A stretch of DNA of 18,867 nt from CAYGFH01 sp964430295 (GCA_964430295.1 CAYSEV010000024.1:1-18867); one strand, 5' to 3'. Positions 1 to 9,008 are shown, counted from the first letter of the stretch. A program made the numbers and translations. The notes: generated from the letters alone by a model not told the origin.

Positions 1-37
1 TGGGGAATAGTTTGTTGGGCAGGCGAACTATTTCCCA
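1..37 (+). terminator. Long stem-loop at window start, possible terminator of an upstream gene
   Basis: Bases 2-14 pair with 24-36 over 13 positions, with two G-U wobbles (5/33 and 13/25) and a 9-base loop; base 1 with 37 extends it. A run of seven T follows at 49-55, about 11 bases beyond the stem. That gap is too long for a textbook intrinsic terminator. It may end a gene left of the window or be an RNA structure ahead of the next gene. Confidence 0.35.
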
Positions 38-71
38 TAGAGGATACGTTTTTTTGTTATGTATGACAGCG

Positions 72-77
72 TATACT
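72..77 (+). promoter_or_regulatory. Candidate -10 box (TATACT) for the first gene
   Basis: TATACT lies seven bases before the ATG at 85, the spacing expected if transcription starts at the start codon. No convincing -35 is visible. This spacing is the reason for preferring ATG 85 over ATG 79, which is only one base from the box. Confidence 0.35.
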
Positions 78-84
78 TATGTGT

Positions 85-1980
85 ATGAAACGTTATGTGG
101 TTGTGTCACATGTATATCCACTCTTAACGGTTGCATGCATTGGTTTGTCATGGATCGGTTGGTGGTTACATTTTTCAAATATGTGGGTAGGGAATAGTAT
201 GTCTTGGGTGTGTTGGTTGCTTGCTTTGTTTTTTTTGTCTATGAGCGTTTTTAACACATCGAAGCGTATCCATCTTAGATTCCCTACAAAAGAGACCGTT
301 TTATTGACAGTTGCCGTAACAGGTATCTACATATGTGCACATGCATTTGTATTTTCTCATGCTCCATGGAATCTATACGGATTATTTGATGATGCTGCAT
401 GGGATATCTATTTTGCGAATATACACACATTTCATGCGCCGTTTCAGGCCGCATATTTCGACACGGTAGGGTATATAAGTCGCGAAGTTGTGTTTCACTA
501 TTACATAACTGTGTTGTTCCGGCTCTTTGGGTATAATTTGTTGGTTTTTAATCTGGGATTACTTTTTTTGGGGTATATAACACTACTTGGCGTTGTGCAT
601 ATCATTCAACAGCTTTTTCATAAAAACGTACTCAGCTTATTCACAGGCGTGCTGCTTACATTTTGGCCGTTATTTTATATGCATATCTATATGGGGCATA
701 GATATGCAATCGCAGTCCCGCTTATGGTTTGTTCTCTCTATTTTCTATATACGGGATTTCAAAAAAAATCAGATTTTCGAATAATAGTATCTTCTCTATT
801 TGCTGCATTATGCCTTGGCAGTTCTGTGATGGGAAAACAGTTCCTCTATGCGCTCATATGTGCATGTGTTTGTTTGCTCATGTCCACCTATGGGCGATCG
901 ATTCTCTGGAAATATAAAAAACATATTAGCTACTGGATTATTGGATTTATTATTGCCGCAACACCACTCTTGGCATACATTATTGCTGATCCCGCACTTT
1001 ACAGTATTCGGGAAACAGGATTAGTCCGTGAATTTATCAGTTCTTATAGCAATCATGGTTTCGCAGGTATCGCTTCGTATGCGCAGGGAATGGGCGAATT
1101 GTTCTTTGCCCCTTTTTCCGGTCGCAGACAGTTTTTAAACGGCTTTCCTGTCATACCGCTGCCGTATATTGTCTTGATTCTCCCAGGATTAATTTTGATG
1201 TGGAAGCGACGCAGATTTGAGCTCGTGGCAATCTCCCTTATTCCCATTGCTGCGTCATTTATCTCCGGTGCCTATGACTTTAGAGTACTCTTTGCTCTTC
1301 CCGGATGGGTGTTTGCGATGGTGTATACGATTCACTCAGTGTTATATGAATCTACTCATTCTCGCGCTATACGACTCGTTGGTATGAGTCTTATGTGTAT
1401 CGCAATATTTGTAGGGTATGGTCAATCAGTTCTGTATATATATGACGTAGCACAAAACCCTAAAGGACAGTATTTACTCCCACATGCGGATGTTGCAGTC
1501 GCAAGGCTCATACAGGATATTGCAGCGGGAGAATCGCATCCTACGATTCTATTGAAATGGAATGAGTTTAACAGGTATGCAGATCGTGATCGCCCATATG
1601 ATATATTCGTTGCTCCTGCAAGTTCGTATGCCGTGATGCATCTGTATTTACAACCATTTGATGATAAAGCAATTCTTTCTTTTTCGGACGGTGGTATTCA
1701 GCGACTAATGAGCGCAGATGAATTGTTTTCCTTCAATAGGAAGGCAATCCTTGAATATAAACCTCATGGTAAAGATCTTACACTTATTTGGGAGAGAACA
1801 GAAAAATCAAAATATATATATGCCTTATTCAAAGATACGTCTCCATATGCAACTGACACTATAATCTCAGAAAATATTGAAGGTACTCCAATATTTTTGG
1901 ATATACTCACGATACCTTCTGAATACATTGAAGTATTTCAACAATCTGTGAAACAACTGTCGTATAACGCTCATATATAA
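85..1980 (+). CDS. Polytopic membrane glycosyltransferase, GT39/GT-C-like
   Basis: Encodes about 631 residues with many hydrophobic segments spread over the first two thirds, then a soluble C-terminal part of roughly 170 residues. After the second or third membrane segment comes DDAAWD (about residues 102-107), where GT-C enzymes carry their catalytic acidic residues in the first extracytoplasmic loop. It is followed by SREVVFHYYITVLFRLFG, which resembles the GT39 pattern 'S-x-E-P-x-F-Y-Y...FG'. Known GT39/PMT members move a sugar from a polyprenyl-phosphate donor to an acceptor on the outer face of the cytoplasmic membrane; that activity here is inferred. ATG 79 is an in-frame alternative start; an in-frame stop lies at 64. 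Its stop is one base from the stop of the convergent gene at 1982. Acceptor and donor cannot be told from sequence. Confidence 0.8.
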   Translation: MKRYVVVSHVYPLLTVACIGLSWIGWWLHFSNMWVGNSMSWVCWLLALFFLSMSVFNTSKRIHLRFPTKETVLLTVAVTGIYICAHAFVFSHAPWNLYGLFDDAAWDIYFANIHTFHAPFQAAYFDTVGYISREVVFHYYITVLFRLFGYNLLVFNLGLLFLGYITLLGVVHIIQQLFHKNVLSLFTGVLLTFWPLFYMHIYMGHRYAIAVPLMVCSLYFLYTGFQKKSDFRIIVSSLFAALCLGSSVMGKQFLYALICACVCLLMSTYGRSILWKYKKHISYWIIGFIIAATPLLAYIIADPALYSIRETGLVREFISSYSNHGFAGIASYAQGMGELFFAPFSGRRQFLNGFPVIPLPYIVLILPGLILMWKRRRFELVAISLIPIAASFISGAYDFRVLFALPGWVFAMVYTIHSVLYESTHSRAIRLVGMSLMCIAIFVGYGQSVLYIYDVAQNPKGQYLLPHADVAVARLIQDIAAGESHPTILLKWNEFNRYADRDRPYDIFVAPASSYAVMHLYLQPFDDKAILSFSDGGIQRLMSADELFSFNRKAILEYKPHGKDLTLIWERTEKSKYIYALFKDTSPYATDTIISENIEGTPIFLDILTIPSEYIEVFQQSVKQLSYNAHI

Positions 1981-1981
1981 C

Positions 1982-3718
1982 TCACTGTCTGAGAGTGTCG
2001 GCCGTTGAGCAGATTGCTGTTTGTGAAAATATAGCAATCCGTCTGTCTGTTGACATATAGTCAGGGGTATATCGTTTCAAAAATGATGGCAGGCTGATGT
2101 TTGGAAGATTCTTATCATTTTCTACAGTTTCCACTAACACATATGATAAATTATTTTTCTTCAGAAGCTCGCACTGTTCTGTTTGATTGGATGATTCATA
2201 AAATTGTTTCATGACAGGTGAGTGCGTTTCTTTGTATCCGGCGCTCCACGCAAAATATGGCCACCCTAAATAGATAGCTCGCCCGGCAATACTCGCGGGA
2301 CTGAATAGATACGAGCTGTTTAAAAATATAGCTGAAGGCAACGTGTTTTTTTGAATCCATGCGGCCGTTTGATTATGCTCTATGTCAGGGAGAGTGCCTT
2401 TAATGTCGTTATATACCACGAAAAAGTCTATAACGCCTGAGAGGGTAAGAAAACACAAAAGCATACATGCTACATATAAGCCTAGCGATTGAATGATTAT
2501 GTATCTGTTCCTTAGAGCCGTTTTTATTATTTGAATAACAGAATATGCCGTACACATGCCTCCAAGGAGAATAACAAAGTTAAAAAACTTATGATTTGCT
2601 GATGCTTCTATTGAAAATTTGAACAGATTCGGAATGATAAAAAGAGGAATAAGCGGAAGGAGATACAATTTCGATTTTTTGGGCAACATGATAAATCCTA
2701 CAGGTATAAAAAGCATATGGAGACCAATATTTTGCCACCAATACGATAGACTATGGAGTAGTTTTGTTAGTAGTTCTTTTTGTGCATACAGTTCATTGTG
2801 AATTGTATATCCCGGGTACCACTCAACAGGACTTGACGCCCCACGTACAGCAAGAAGCTGAGGGATGATCAGTTCAAGCGACAATATCCCTGTAAAGAAT
2901 AAAAATAATCGAAGGGTAGGAAAAAATAAAAAATACATACTCATACATACAGCAATAATCAGAAGAGCGGGCTGATGAAAAAAAGGAAGCGATCCTATGA
3001 TAAATCCCCATAAAATTGCCCATGGAATTTGTTTCCTCCAGTGTTGCTCTTTCAAGTGAAAACAGGTGAGAATAAACAATATAACAATGGAAAATGCAAA
3101 TGCCAGATGCCGCTGGTTTGTGTAAATATTAAGATTCCAAAATGCAGTAACCTCACCCGGTCCCCACGGAGCAAAGGCCGGAAAATCTTTCCCATGTACG
3201 ATATCTGCGAATGAATTGATGGAGAATGGGTGAAGAGTAAAAAACCGTTCAAACCCAAGTGAACCGTTAAAGAGAAATAAAATAAGGGTGAGAATCGCCG
3301 TCGCACGGGATTGTGTAAGTTTGAGTGTTAAATAGTATAAAAATACCATTAAAGAAGCAAAACCAATGATACTGGGTATATTTAATGCCCAATCGATCCG
3401 AAGGCCAATGCGTTCAAGAACGCCTACAATCATGTAGAAAAGATAGTGATATCTGATCGGTTCTCCCGGAAAAATCGGATATTGAACATTTAAATGAACG
3501 AACCTATCAAGATTGTCGCCCATGGAAAATGAGCGGATAAGGGGAATGTGTGCTCCAAAATCACTCCAGAGTTTATAGGCGATACGGATGTCATGCGTTT
3601 TTGCATCATAGGAAAATGTATGGAACATGAGCCATGATGCAAACATAAAACTGAACACGATAACACCTATATCTATGGGGGATATGGCATGGGTTCGCTT
3701 TGCAGTCTGAGCTTTCAT
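1982..3718 (-). CDS. Large polytopic membrane protein, GT-C/DUF2298-like
   Basis: Encodes 578 residues. A first membrane helix (about 16-34) is followed by a long external loop containing WSDFGAHIPLIRSFSMGDN (D53, H57) and PGEPIRYHYLFYM (84-96), then about ten hydrophobic segments and a soluble tail. Loop acids after helix 1 suit the GT-C fold. PIRYHYLF recalls PINYYYFGH of the DUF2298 protein at 6616-8922. The tail has AGRAIYLGWPYFAWSAGY, a pattern also seen at the end of DUF2298-type proteins. I infer a distant relative of DUF2298 or a GT39-type enzyme; no reaction can be assigned. It is the last of three same-strand genes, starting 12 bases after its upstream neighbour's stop. A weak GAG lies just before ATG 3718. 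Confidence 0.75.
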   Translation of the reverse strand: MKAQTAKRTHAISPIDIGVIVFSFMFASWLMFHTFSYDAKTHDIRIAYKLWSDFGAHIPLIRSFSMGDNLDRFVHLNVQYPIFPGEPIRYHYLFYMIVGVLERIGLRIDWALNIPSIIGFASLMVFLYYLTLKLTQSRATAILTLILFLFNGSLGFERFFTLHPFSINSFADIVHGKDFPAFAPWGPGEVTAFWNLNIYTNQRHLAFAFSIVILFILTCFHLKEQHWRKQIPWAILWGFIIGSLPFFHQPALLIIAVCMSMYFLFFPTLRLFLFFTGILSLELIIPQLLAVRGASSPVEWYPGYTIHNELYAQKELLTKLLHSLSYWWQNIGLHMLFIPVGFIMLPKKSKLYLLPLIPLFIIPNLFKFSIEASANHKFFNFVILLGGMCTAYSVIQIIKTALRNRYIIIQSLGLYVACMLLCFLTLSGVIDFFVVYNDIKGTLPDIEHNQTAAWIQKNTLPSAIFLNSSYLFSPASIAGRAIYLGWPYFAWSAGYKETHSPVMKQFYESSNQTEQCELLKKNNLSYVLVETVENDKNLPNISLPSFLKRYTPDYMSTDRRIAIFSQTAICSTADTLRQ

Positions 3719-3730
3719 GTCTCTATTGTT

Positions 3731-5023
3731 TCATTGAGTCTGTCTTGATGCAATCATCATTGCCGCGCGTTGCCCTAATTCAACTGCATAATTTGTTCCG
3801 CGGTCCCATGGGAAAATGCTGTCCATATTTGCCAAATATACGCCTGCAATAGGTGTTATAAGTTGTGGTGCCCTTTGGGAATAGTTTATCTGATGCACCG
3901 GTTGAGCGTAAGGAGCGGTGAATAGGTAACTGTTTGTTACTTGTTCATTGTCCATTGTCGGACAGATGTGTTTTATATAAGGCATGAACTCTTTTAAGAG
4001 TTGTTGTTTGGTCATGTTGAGGTATGTATGACCGTCAGGAAGGTAGTTTCCAACATACGTCAGATGTTTCCCTCCGTAATGCACGGAATCCATAAAATTG
4101 GTATGAGCGACGACTGCCAGAAATGGGAATGAACGGTCTATGATGGAAAGCCAATAGACTTGCTCTAAAATTGGTTTTTTTGTTTCCAAGATAAGTACCT
4201 GCGCATGCAGATGGGGGATTGAAGATGGGAGTTTGAAATATTCGCTTGTACTGATATCAGGAAGAAGTTTTTTTGCAATCGGCGTTGGGGTTGTTATCAA
4301 TATGCGGTCAAATTTCTCGATCTTTTTCCCGCGCTTAATGATGATTTCTTCAGATTTGCCTTTGGAAATACTATCGACTGATGTATTGGAATACACAGTT
4401 CCACCGTGACGAACAATAGCCTGTTCAAGGACATTAACTATTGTTTGGAATCCTCCTTCAATATATACGAGAGACGGTGTTCGCTTATGAATACGCGCCC
4501 ACAGCCATGATGCTGCAATTGTGCTGTCTAACGATCCAAATTTACCCGTCATGAGTGGCTCCCAAATAACATCCCATGACCGCTTTCCGCCGAAGCGTAC
4601 AAAAAATTCTTTGGCTGTAACTCCCTCGAGGGTTTGCCAGAAAGGGTAGAGTTTGCAAAACGCAACGAGTGCACCTGTACGAAGCTTATCTGAAAGTGAC
4701 AGTCCATTGAACTTCAATAAGTGCATGGGGCTATCGAATTGATGAAATGTTCCCTGCCAGTAATTTGCGGTGACAGGGCGTTTAGTTATAAGTTTTTCTC
4801 CAATTCCTAATTCCCGTGCGAGAGAGAGTATTGCATCATCATTCGTAAACATATGATGATATGCGCCTTCCAAATGCCACTTCCAGTTTTTTGCCTTGAA
4901 CCCATACGCAAGACCGCCAAGATATGACTCCCGTTCAAAAACAGTTACAGCATGTCCGGATTTTGATAATTCATATGCGGCGGTAAGGCCCGTGATGCCG
5001 CCGCCGATAATTGCAATTTTCAT
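3731..5023 (-). CDS. NAD(P)/FAD-dependent oxidoreductase (amine-oxidase/HemY-like flavoprotein)
   Basis: Encodes 430 residues. The N-terminus MKIAIIGGGITGLTAAYEL is a Rossmann FAD-binding motif (GGGITG, 7-12). It is followed by VTVFERESYLGG, with the acidic residue expected to bind the ribose of FAD. The C-terminal ANMDSIFPWDRGTNYAVELG (398-417) matches the second FAD-contact segment of the amine oxidase/protoporphyrinogen oxidase/UDP-galactopyranose mutase superfamily (COG1232-type). No signal peptide or membrane segment is evident, so it is probably cytoplasmic or membrane-peripheral. It sits 25 bases after the GT39 gene and 12 before the next membrane protein, implying joint transcription and a role in making the same glycan or its lipid carrier. 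The substrate is unknown; a heme or carotenoid role is not supported by the neighbours. It also has its own TATAAT box. Confidence 0.85.
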   Translation of the reverse strand: MKIAIIGGGITGLTAAYELSKSGHAVTVFERESYLGGLAYGFKAKNWKWHLEGAYHHMFTNDDAILSLARELGIGEKLITKRPVTANYWQGTFHQFDSPMHLLKFNGLSLSDKLRTGALVAFCKLYPFWQTLEGVTAKEFFVRFGGKRSWDVIWEPLMTGKFGSLDSTIAASWLWARIHKRTPSLVYIEGGFQTIVNVLEQAIVRHGGTVYSNTSVDSISKGKSEEIIIKRGKKIEKFDRILITTPTPIAKKLLPDISTSEYFKLPSSIPHLHAQVLILETKKPILEQVYWLSIIDRSFPFLAVVAHTNFMDSVHYGGKHLTYVGNYLPDGHTYLNMTKQQLLKEFMPYIKHICPTMDNEQVTNSYLFTAPYAQPVHQINYSQRAPQLITPIAGVYLANMDSIFPWDRGTNYAVELGQRAAMMIASRQTQ

Positions 5024-5029
5024 TTTGTG

Positions 5030-5035
5030 ATTATA
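5030..5035 (-). promoter_or_regulatory. Perfect -10 box TATAAT, six bases before ATG (leaderless promoter)
   Basis: On the minus strand TATAAT is followed by CACAAA and then the ATG at 5023, so transcription would start at or next to the start codon. The same TATAAT-N6-ATG layout occurs at 6604-6616. No good -35 is seen; that region would lie in the end of the upstream gene. Confidence 0.55.
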
Positions 5036-5048
5036 TCACCACCAATAG

Positions 5049-6551
5049 TTACGGTATTTCGATGAATCCCGTCGTTGCTCCGTTCTGTACGAATATCTTT
5101 CGTGCTGCAAGACTTCCATCTAGGTATTTTTCCTGATATTCGAAAGGTGAAATACATTCAAGCGTCTTCGTGAAAGTAAATTGAGGATAAAAAGAAGGAT
5201 CTATATTTATGGAATATAGACGTTCTCCGAGCTTGAATTCATCGCAGTCAGTTACAACATAATCTGCCTGTTCTTCATACGCATGTTGTATGAGTTCATT
5301 TTGGAGAGCAACCTTTTTCATGTATTGGAAATTATACAAAAGGCCATCAGGCCCATTTGTATTAAATCCACTATCGTATATCCATTCACTAGCAGAAGGT
5401 ATACTTCCTATTCGCATACTAACAGGGTCTACAGATGCAGTATTACTGATGAGTGTGGTACATAACAGTCCTACTACAATTCCAACGTACAGTAGCTTCC
5501 ATTTTATCTGATTGATATACACACTTAGGAAGAAGAAGAGTGGTACGAGCATGTGGATTCCATATCTTGGTATAGTCCAAGTTGGGAATGATAAAACGAC
5601 GCATAAATACAGTATTGAAGTAAATACGAGTGCTAAAATAAAACTACGCTGAGGATTTGTGGTGGCAATCTTTTTTTTGAAAAAAAGATGCCAGAGTAGT
5701 AGTAGCAGTGCTGTATAAATCCATTGAAAATTAAGTGCAAAAATATTAAATATACTTTGGATAAGCCTTGGGTTTATAAACCCAAATGTAACAAGTTTTT
5801 TTATTGCAAACACTATATATGAAGTTTCAGTCGTCTCTTCATGAAGGAATATTTCTCTCCAATTTGCACCAATCACGTTTGTATATGATGACCAAAGTCC
5901 ATACGTCAGTATAACTGGTAAGCATAATAGAGTTTCTTGAACTACTGACCATATTTTCATCTTGATGGATTTGTGATGGTATATTCCATGAATACTTCTT
6001 ACAAAAACGATTCCAGCACACATGACTAATCCGGTATCTTTTGCTAAGAAAAGAAGTACATAACTAAACATAAGGATAAGTTTTTTTTCGTACGTGTGAG
6101 CAAAGAGTGTAAAGATAAAAACATACATTAGGATAATATCCGGATTTGGGTAGAATGTTCCGACAATTGTATGTGGGTTCATAAACAATAGTGATGTAGC
6201 AACCAGAGCCACCCTTCTGTTGAATAATTGTTTAAGCGAAACATACATTCCGAGTGAAGTAATAACAAAGAGCACATATCCCAAAAGCGTATATGTCTGA
6301 GGTGAAATACCAAAAAATATGAAAAATATTCCCTGTACTATGTAAAATAGTGGGGGATGAATAAAATTATTTTTTTGGAATGCTGCAAGTGGTCCATACG
6401 CAAAAAATTGTGTAGCCTGTCTGTAATACACCATTCCATCCATTGGAGCGGTCTCTCCCCAGTAACCATGCGTCACTAATAAAAAATAGATTGCTGGTAA
6501 GCAACAAAGTAGATCAATAAATTTAAATGAATGTGAGGCTTTTTTAAGCAT
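5049..6551 (-). CDS. GT39-family membrane glycosyltransferase (PMT_2/ArnT-like)
   Basis: Encodes 500 residues. Helix 1 (about 12-28) is followed by an external loop with PMDGMVYYRQA; D38 occupies the catalytic Asp position of GT39 enzymes. NNFIHPPLFYIVQG (HPPLFY, 65-70) is the hallmark GT39 'H-P-P-L-[FY]' motif, and MNPHTIVGTFYPNPDIILMY (124-143) fits the usual position after helix 4. About ten further hydrophobic segments follow, then a short soluble tail. Members transfer a sugar from a polyprenyl-phosphate-linked donor to protein or lipid acceptors on the outside of the cytoplasmic membrane. It is the first gene of a three-gene minus-strand cluster (to 1982) and diverges from the DUF2298 gene at 6616 across 64 bases. 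The sugar and acceptor are unknown; Thr-rich secreted proteins nearby are possible targets. Confidence 0.88.
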   Translation of the reverse strand: MLKKASHSFKFIDLLCCLPAIYFLLVTHGYWGETAPMDGMVYYRQATQFFAYGPLAAFQKNNFIHPPLFYIVQGIFFIFFGISPQTYTLLGYVLFVITSLGMYVSLKQLFNRRVALVATSLLFMNPHTIVGTFYPNPDIILMYVFIFTLFAHTYEKKLILMFSYVLLFLAKDTGLVMCAGIVFVRSIHGIYHHKSIKMKIWSVVQETLLCLPVILTYGLWSSYTNVIGANWREIFLHEETTETSYIVFAIKKLVTFGFINPRLIQSIFNIFALNFQWIYTALLLLLWHLFFKKKIATTNPQRSFILALVFTSILYLCVVLSFPTWTIPRYGIHMLVPLFFFLSVYINQIKWKLLYVGIVVGLLCTTLISNTASVDPVSMRIGSIPSASEWIYDSGFNTNGPDGLLYNFQYMKKVALQNELIQHAYEEQADYVVTDCDEFKLGERLYSINIDPSFYPQFTFTKTLECISPFEYQEKYLDGSLAARKIFVQNGATTGFIEIP

Positions 6552-6560
6552 AATACAGTA

Positions 6561-6566
6561 AGTGTA
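6561..6566 (-). promoter_or_regulatory. Candidate -10 box (TACACT) for the minus-strand glycan cluster
   Basis: TACACT lies nine bases before the ATG at 6551 on the minus strand, giving a leader of only a few bases if used. It matches TATAAT at four of six positions. The 64-base divergent spacer must hold promoters for both flanking genes. Confidence 0.3.
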
Positions 6567-6603
6567 ACGTAATTTCTTCTCTTTATTCTTTTATCTATGT
6601 GAG

Positions 6604-6609
6604 TATAAT
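6604..6609 (+). promoter_or_regulatory. Perfect -10 box TATAAT, six bases before ATG (leaderless promoter)
   Basis: TATAAT, then CATTTC, then ATG at 6616. Transcription would begin at the A of the start codon. The -35 region (about 6581-6587) is a poor match, and no ribosome binding site could fit in such a transcript. Confidence 0.6.
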
Positions 6610-6615
6610 CATTTC

Positions 6616-8922
6616 ATGGGAACTGATTTTTGGATAGTCGTTAAATGGTGGGTAACCTTGTTTTTGGTTGGATCTGTATCGTTTCCTCTGACAAAAAAAC
6701 TCTTCTCATCATGGTATGACAAAGGGTATTTGTTTGCAAAAGCCGTTGGAATGGCTTCTGTTACCTATATTGTCTACATAGCTGCTATGTCTCATATCCT
6801 CCCGTTTGTGACAGAGTCAATTCTGATGGCAATGATTGCCTTATTTTTGTTTGGGATTATTGTGAATAGTATTAAAACCCCAGATGCAGACCCGTCTGAT
6901 AGTCAAACGTCATATCACGGTATAAAACGGCTATTCAAATCGTATGGATCCAAAAACTCACTTCGATATGTTGGTATTTTTATACTGGAAGAAATTTTTT
7001 TCTTTGTGGCATTGTTATTCTGGGCCTGGGTAAAAGGACATGAACCGAGTATTCATGGACTTGAAAAATTCATGGATTTTGGATTTATGCAATCGATCCT
7101 AAACAGCAGGTATTTCCCGGCGCCTGATATGTGGTATGCAGGATATCCGATTAACTACTATTACTTTGGCCATACTGTTGTGGCACTCCTGACAAAACTC
7201 TCAGACATATCGCTGGTATACACATTTAATCTTATGCTTGCCACATTATTTGCGCTGTGCATCACGATGAGTTTTAGTATTGGTGTACATATTCTCAAAA
7301 CTGGAATGCCAAAATTAAAAGTTTGGGCTGTTATATCAGGAGCTTTGCTAATTGCATTCTTAGTATCTCTCGGTGGCAATATGCAGACACTGTACGCGTT
7401 TACAAAAGGATATACAGGTGAAGATGTAAAGCCATTCTGGCAACTCCTGTGGTCACCTACTGAGTTTATGGGTAAATTGCCTGAAGGATTAGACAGATAT
7501 TGGTATGCAAATGCAACACGGTTTATCCCATACACAATTCATGAATTTCCAAGCTATTCGTTTGTTGTATCTGATGTTCATGGTCATGTGATGAGTATTC
7601 CGTTTGCGCTCTTGGCGATAGCGTTGCTGCTATCAATTTTTTTGCGAGAAACAATGATAAAAAAGAACGAATGGGGGACAGGGAATGGTGAACAAAATTT
7701 GCGTTATGTCTATTATGGTCAACTTGTTTCGATACTCCTGATGACGAATGCTCTTGATGGACCCATATATCTTGGATTATTTCTCGTGATGTTTACTGTC
7801 ATACATTGGAAAGAAGTTACGCAGTTTTCTTCTTACTGGAAATATATCGTACTGACTGCAGGGTTGGTATTGCTTGCCGCAGTATCCGGAAGCATTCCGT
7901 TTATGAGTAAATTCTCATCCTTTGTTTCAGGTGTGGCAGTCAATTGTCCACCGTCCTTTTTAGCAAACATAAAAATTGGGCCGTTACTCTTTGAGGGTGT
8001 AGAAAAATGTCAGCATTCGCCATTCTGGATGATGTGGATTTTATGGGGATTTTTTATTTTCTGTGGCGGATGGTATATATATACCATTTCTAACGTACGC
8101 ATAGGATTGTTTCATCGCTCTAAGAAGTTTTCGATACATCCGGAATATTCACGATTGGATATAGTATTTTTAGTGTTTTTTTGTATATCTATTGCACTTA
8201 TTATTTTCCCTGAATTTTTATATTTCAAAGATATCTATCCGCAGCATTTTCGTAGTAACACAATGTTTAAGCTCGGATATCAGGCGTTTATGATGTTTAC
8301 CTTTTTTGCTGGATATTCCATTATCTATGCAATAACGAATATTACGTCATCAGGTTCACATAAACGTTCATGGAAAACACGGCTATTTTTACTCCTGTGT
8401 ATCCCTCAGGTATTTTTGGTATCTATTTATCCGATATTTAGTGTCCGTTCGTATTTTGATAGTTTGAGAACGTATAAAGGATTAGATGGATTGCAATGGT
8501 TGAATGAAATGTATCCTGATGATTATGCGGGGGTTCAATGGTTTCGAACATATGTGACAGATCCTCAACGTACAGATGTGACAACGCCTGTTATTGTTGA
8601 AGCCGATGGTGACAGTTACACTGACCATGAACGATTTAGTGCTTTTACGGGGTTGCCAGCTGTGATTGGTTGGCCTGTTCATGAGTGGTTATGGCGCGGT
8701 ACCTATGATGTGGTTGCTCCACGACGGGAAGAAGTGAGGGTGATTTACGAATCTGAGGATATGGAAGCAACGAATTCCATTCTTCAGAAATATGGGGTCC
8801 AATATATCATTGTTGGGGGAATGGAACGTGCAAAATTCTCCAATATACAGTTTGATAAATTAGACACTATAGCTGATGTTGTATTTTCTTCCGGTGAATT
8901 ACAGGTGTACAAGGTAAAATAA
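6616..8922 (+). CDS. DUF2298 family (Chlor_Arch_YYY) integral membrane protein
   Basis: Encodes 768 residues, within the 700-900 range known for single-copy members of this family. The signature is intact: LEKFMDFGFMQSILNSRYF (149-167), PAPDMWYAGYPINYYYFGH (169-187) with the YYYxG motif at 181-185, and the C-terminal block with VEADGDSYTDHERFSAFTGL, GWPVHEWLWRG and YIIVGGMERAKF. About twelve or more hydrophobic segments separate these blocks. The family is described from archaea and Chloroflexi and is also met in CPR genomes. Its function is unproven, but the placement of conserved acids and Tyr in the loop after the early helices suggests a GT-C-like enzyme. It stands alone on the plus strand next to GT39 and flavoprotein genes, which supports an envelope-glycan role. 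The ATG is fixed by the TATAAT box six bases upstream. Confidence 0.9.
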   Translation: MGTDFWIVVKWWVTLFLVGSVSFPLTKKLFSSWYDKGYLFAKAVGMASVTYIVYIAAMSHILPFVTESILMAMIALFLFGIIVNSIKTPDADPSDSQTSYHGIKRLFKSYGSKNSLRYVGIFILEEIFFFVALLFWAWVKGHEPSIHGLEKFMDFGFMQSILNSRYFPAPDMWYAGYPINYYYFGHTVVALLTKLSDISLVYTFNLMLATLFALCITMSFSIGVHILKTGMPKLKVWAVISGALLIAFLVSLGGNMQTLYAFTKGYTGEDVKPFWQLLWSPTEFMGKLPEGLDRYWYANATRFIPYTIHEFPSYSFVVSDVHGHVMSIPFALLAIALLLSIFLRETMIKKNEWGTGNGEQNLRYVYYGQLVSILLMTNALDGPIYLGLFLVMFTVIHWKEVTQFSSYWKYIVLTAGLVLLAAVSGSIPFMSKFSSFVSGVAVNCPPSFLANIKIGPLLFEGVEKCQHSPFWMMWILWGFFIFCGGWYIYTISNVRIGLFHRSKKFSIHPEYSRLDIVFLVFFCISIALIIFPEFLYFKDIYPQHFRSNTMFKLGYQAFMMFTFFAGYSIIYAITNITSSGSHKRSWKTRLFLLLCIPQVFLVSIYPIFSVRSYFDSLRTYKGLDGLQWLNEMYPDDYAGVQWFRTYVTDPQRTDVTTPVIVEADGDSYTDHERFSAFTGLPAVIGWPVHEWLWRGTYDVVAPRREEVRVIYESEDMEATNSILQKYGVQYIIVGGMERAKFSNIQFDKLDTIADVVFSSGELQVYKVK

Positions 8923-8936
8923 TATCCCTTTTCTTC

Positions 8937-9000
8937 TTGACAGAGGTTTGAATACTCACGTAGACTGAGATTGGACTGTTTGTCTTTATAGCCATATATT
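8937..9000 (+). promoter_or_regulatory. Promoter region of the surface-protein operon
   Basis: Two overlapping candidates are visible. One is a perfect -35 TTGACA (8937-8942) with an 18-base spacer to TAGACT (8961-8966). The other is TTGGAC (8971-8976) with an 18-base spacer to TATATT (8995-9000), eight bases before ATG 9009, which would again give a leaderless transcript. The 86-base gap holds no gene and no clear terminator for 6616-8922. Confidence 0.45.
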
Positions 9001-9008
9001 ATTGTTAT

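Noticed and set aside
12..197. 61-residue plus-strand open frame at the window start
   Set aside because: It overlaps the hairpin and the start of the GT39-like gene in another frame; no homology pattern and no start signal.
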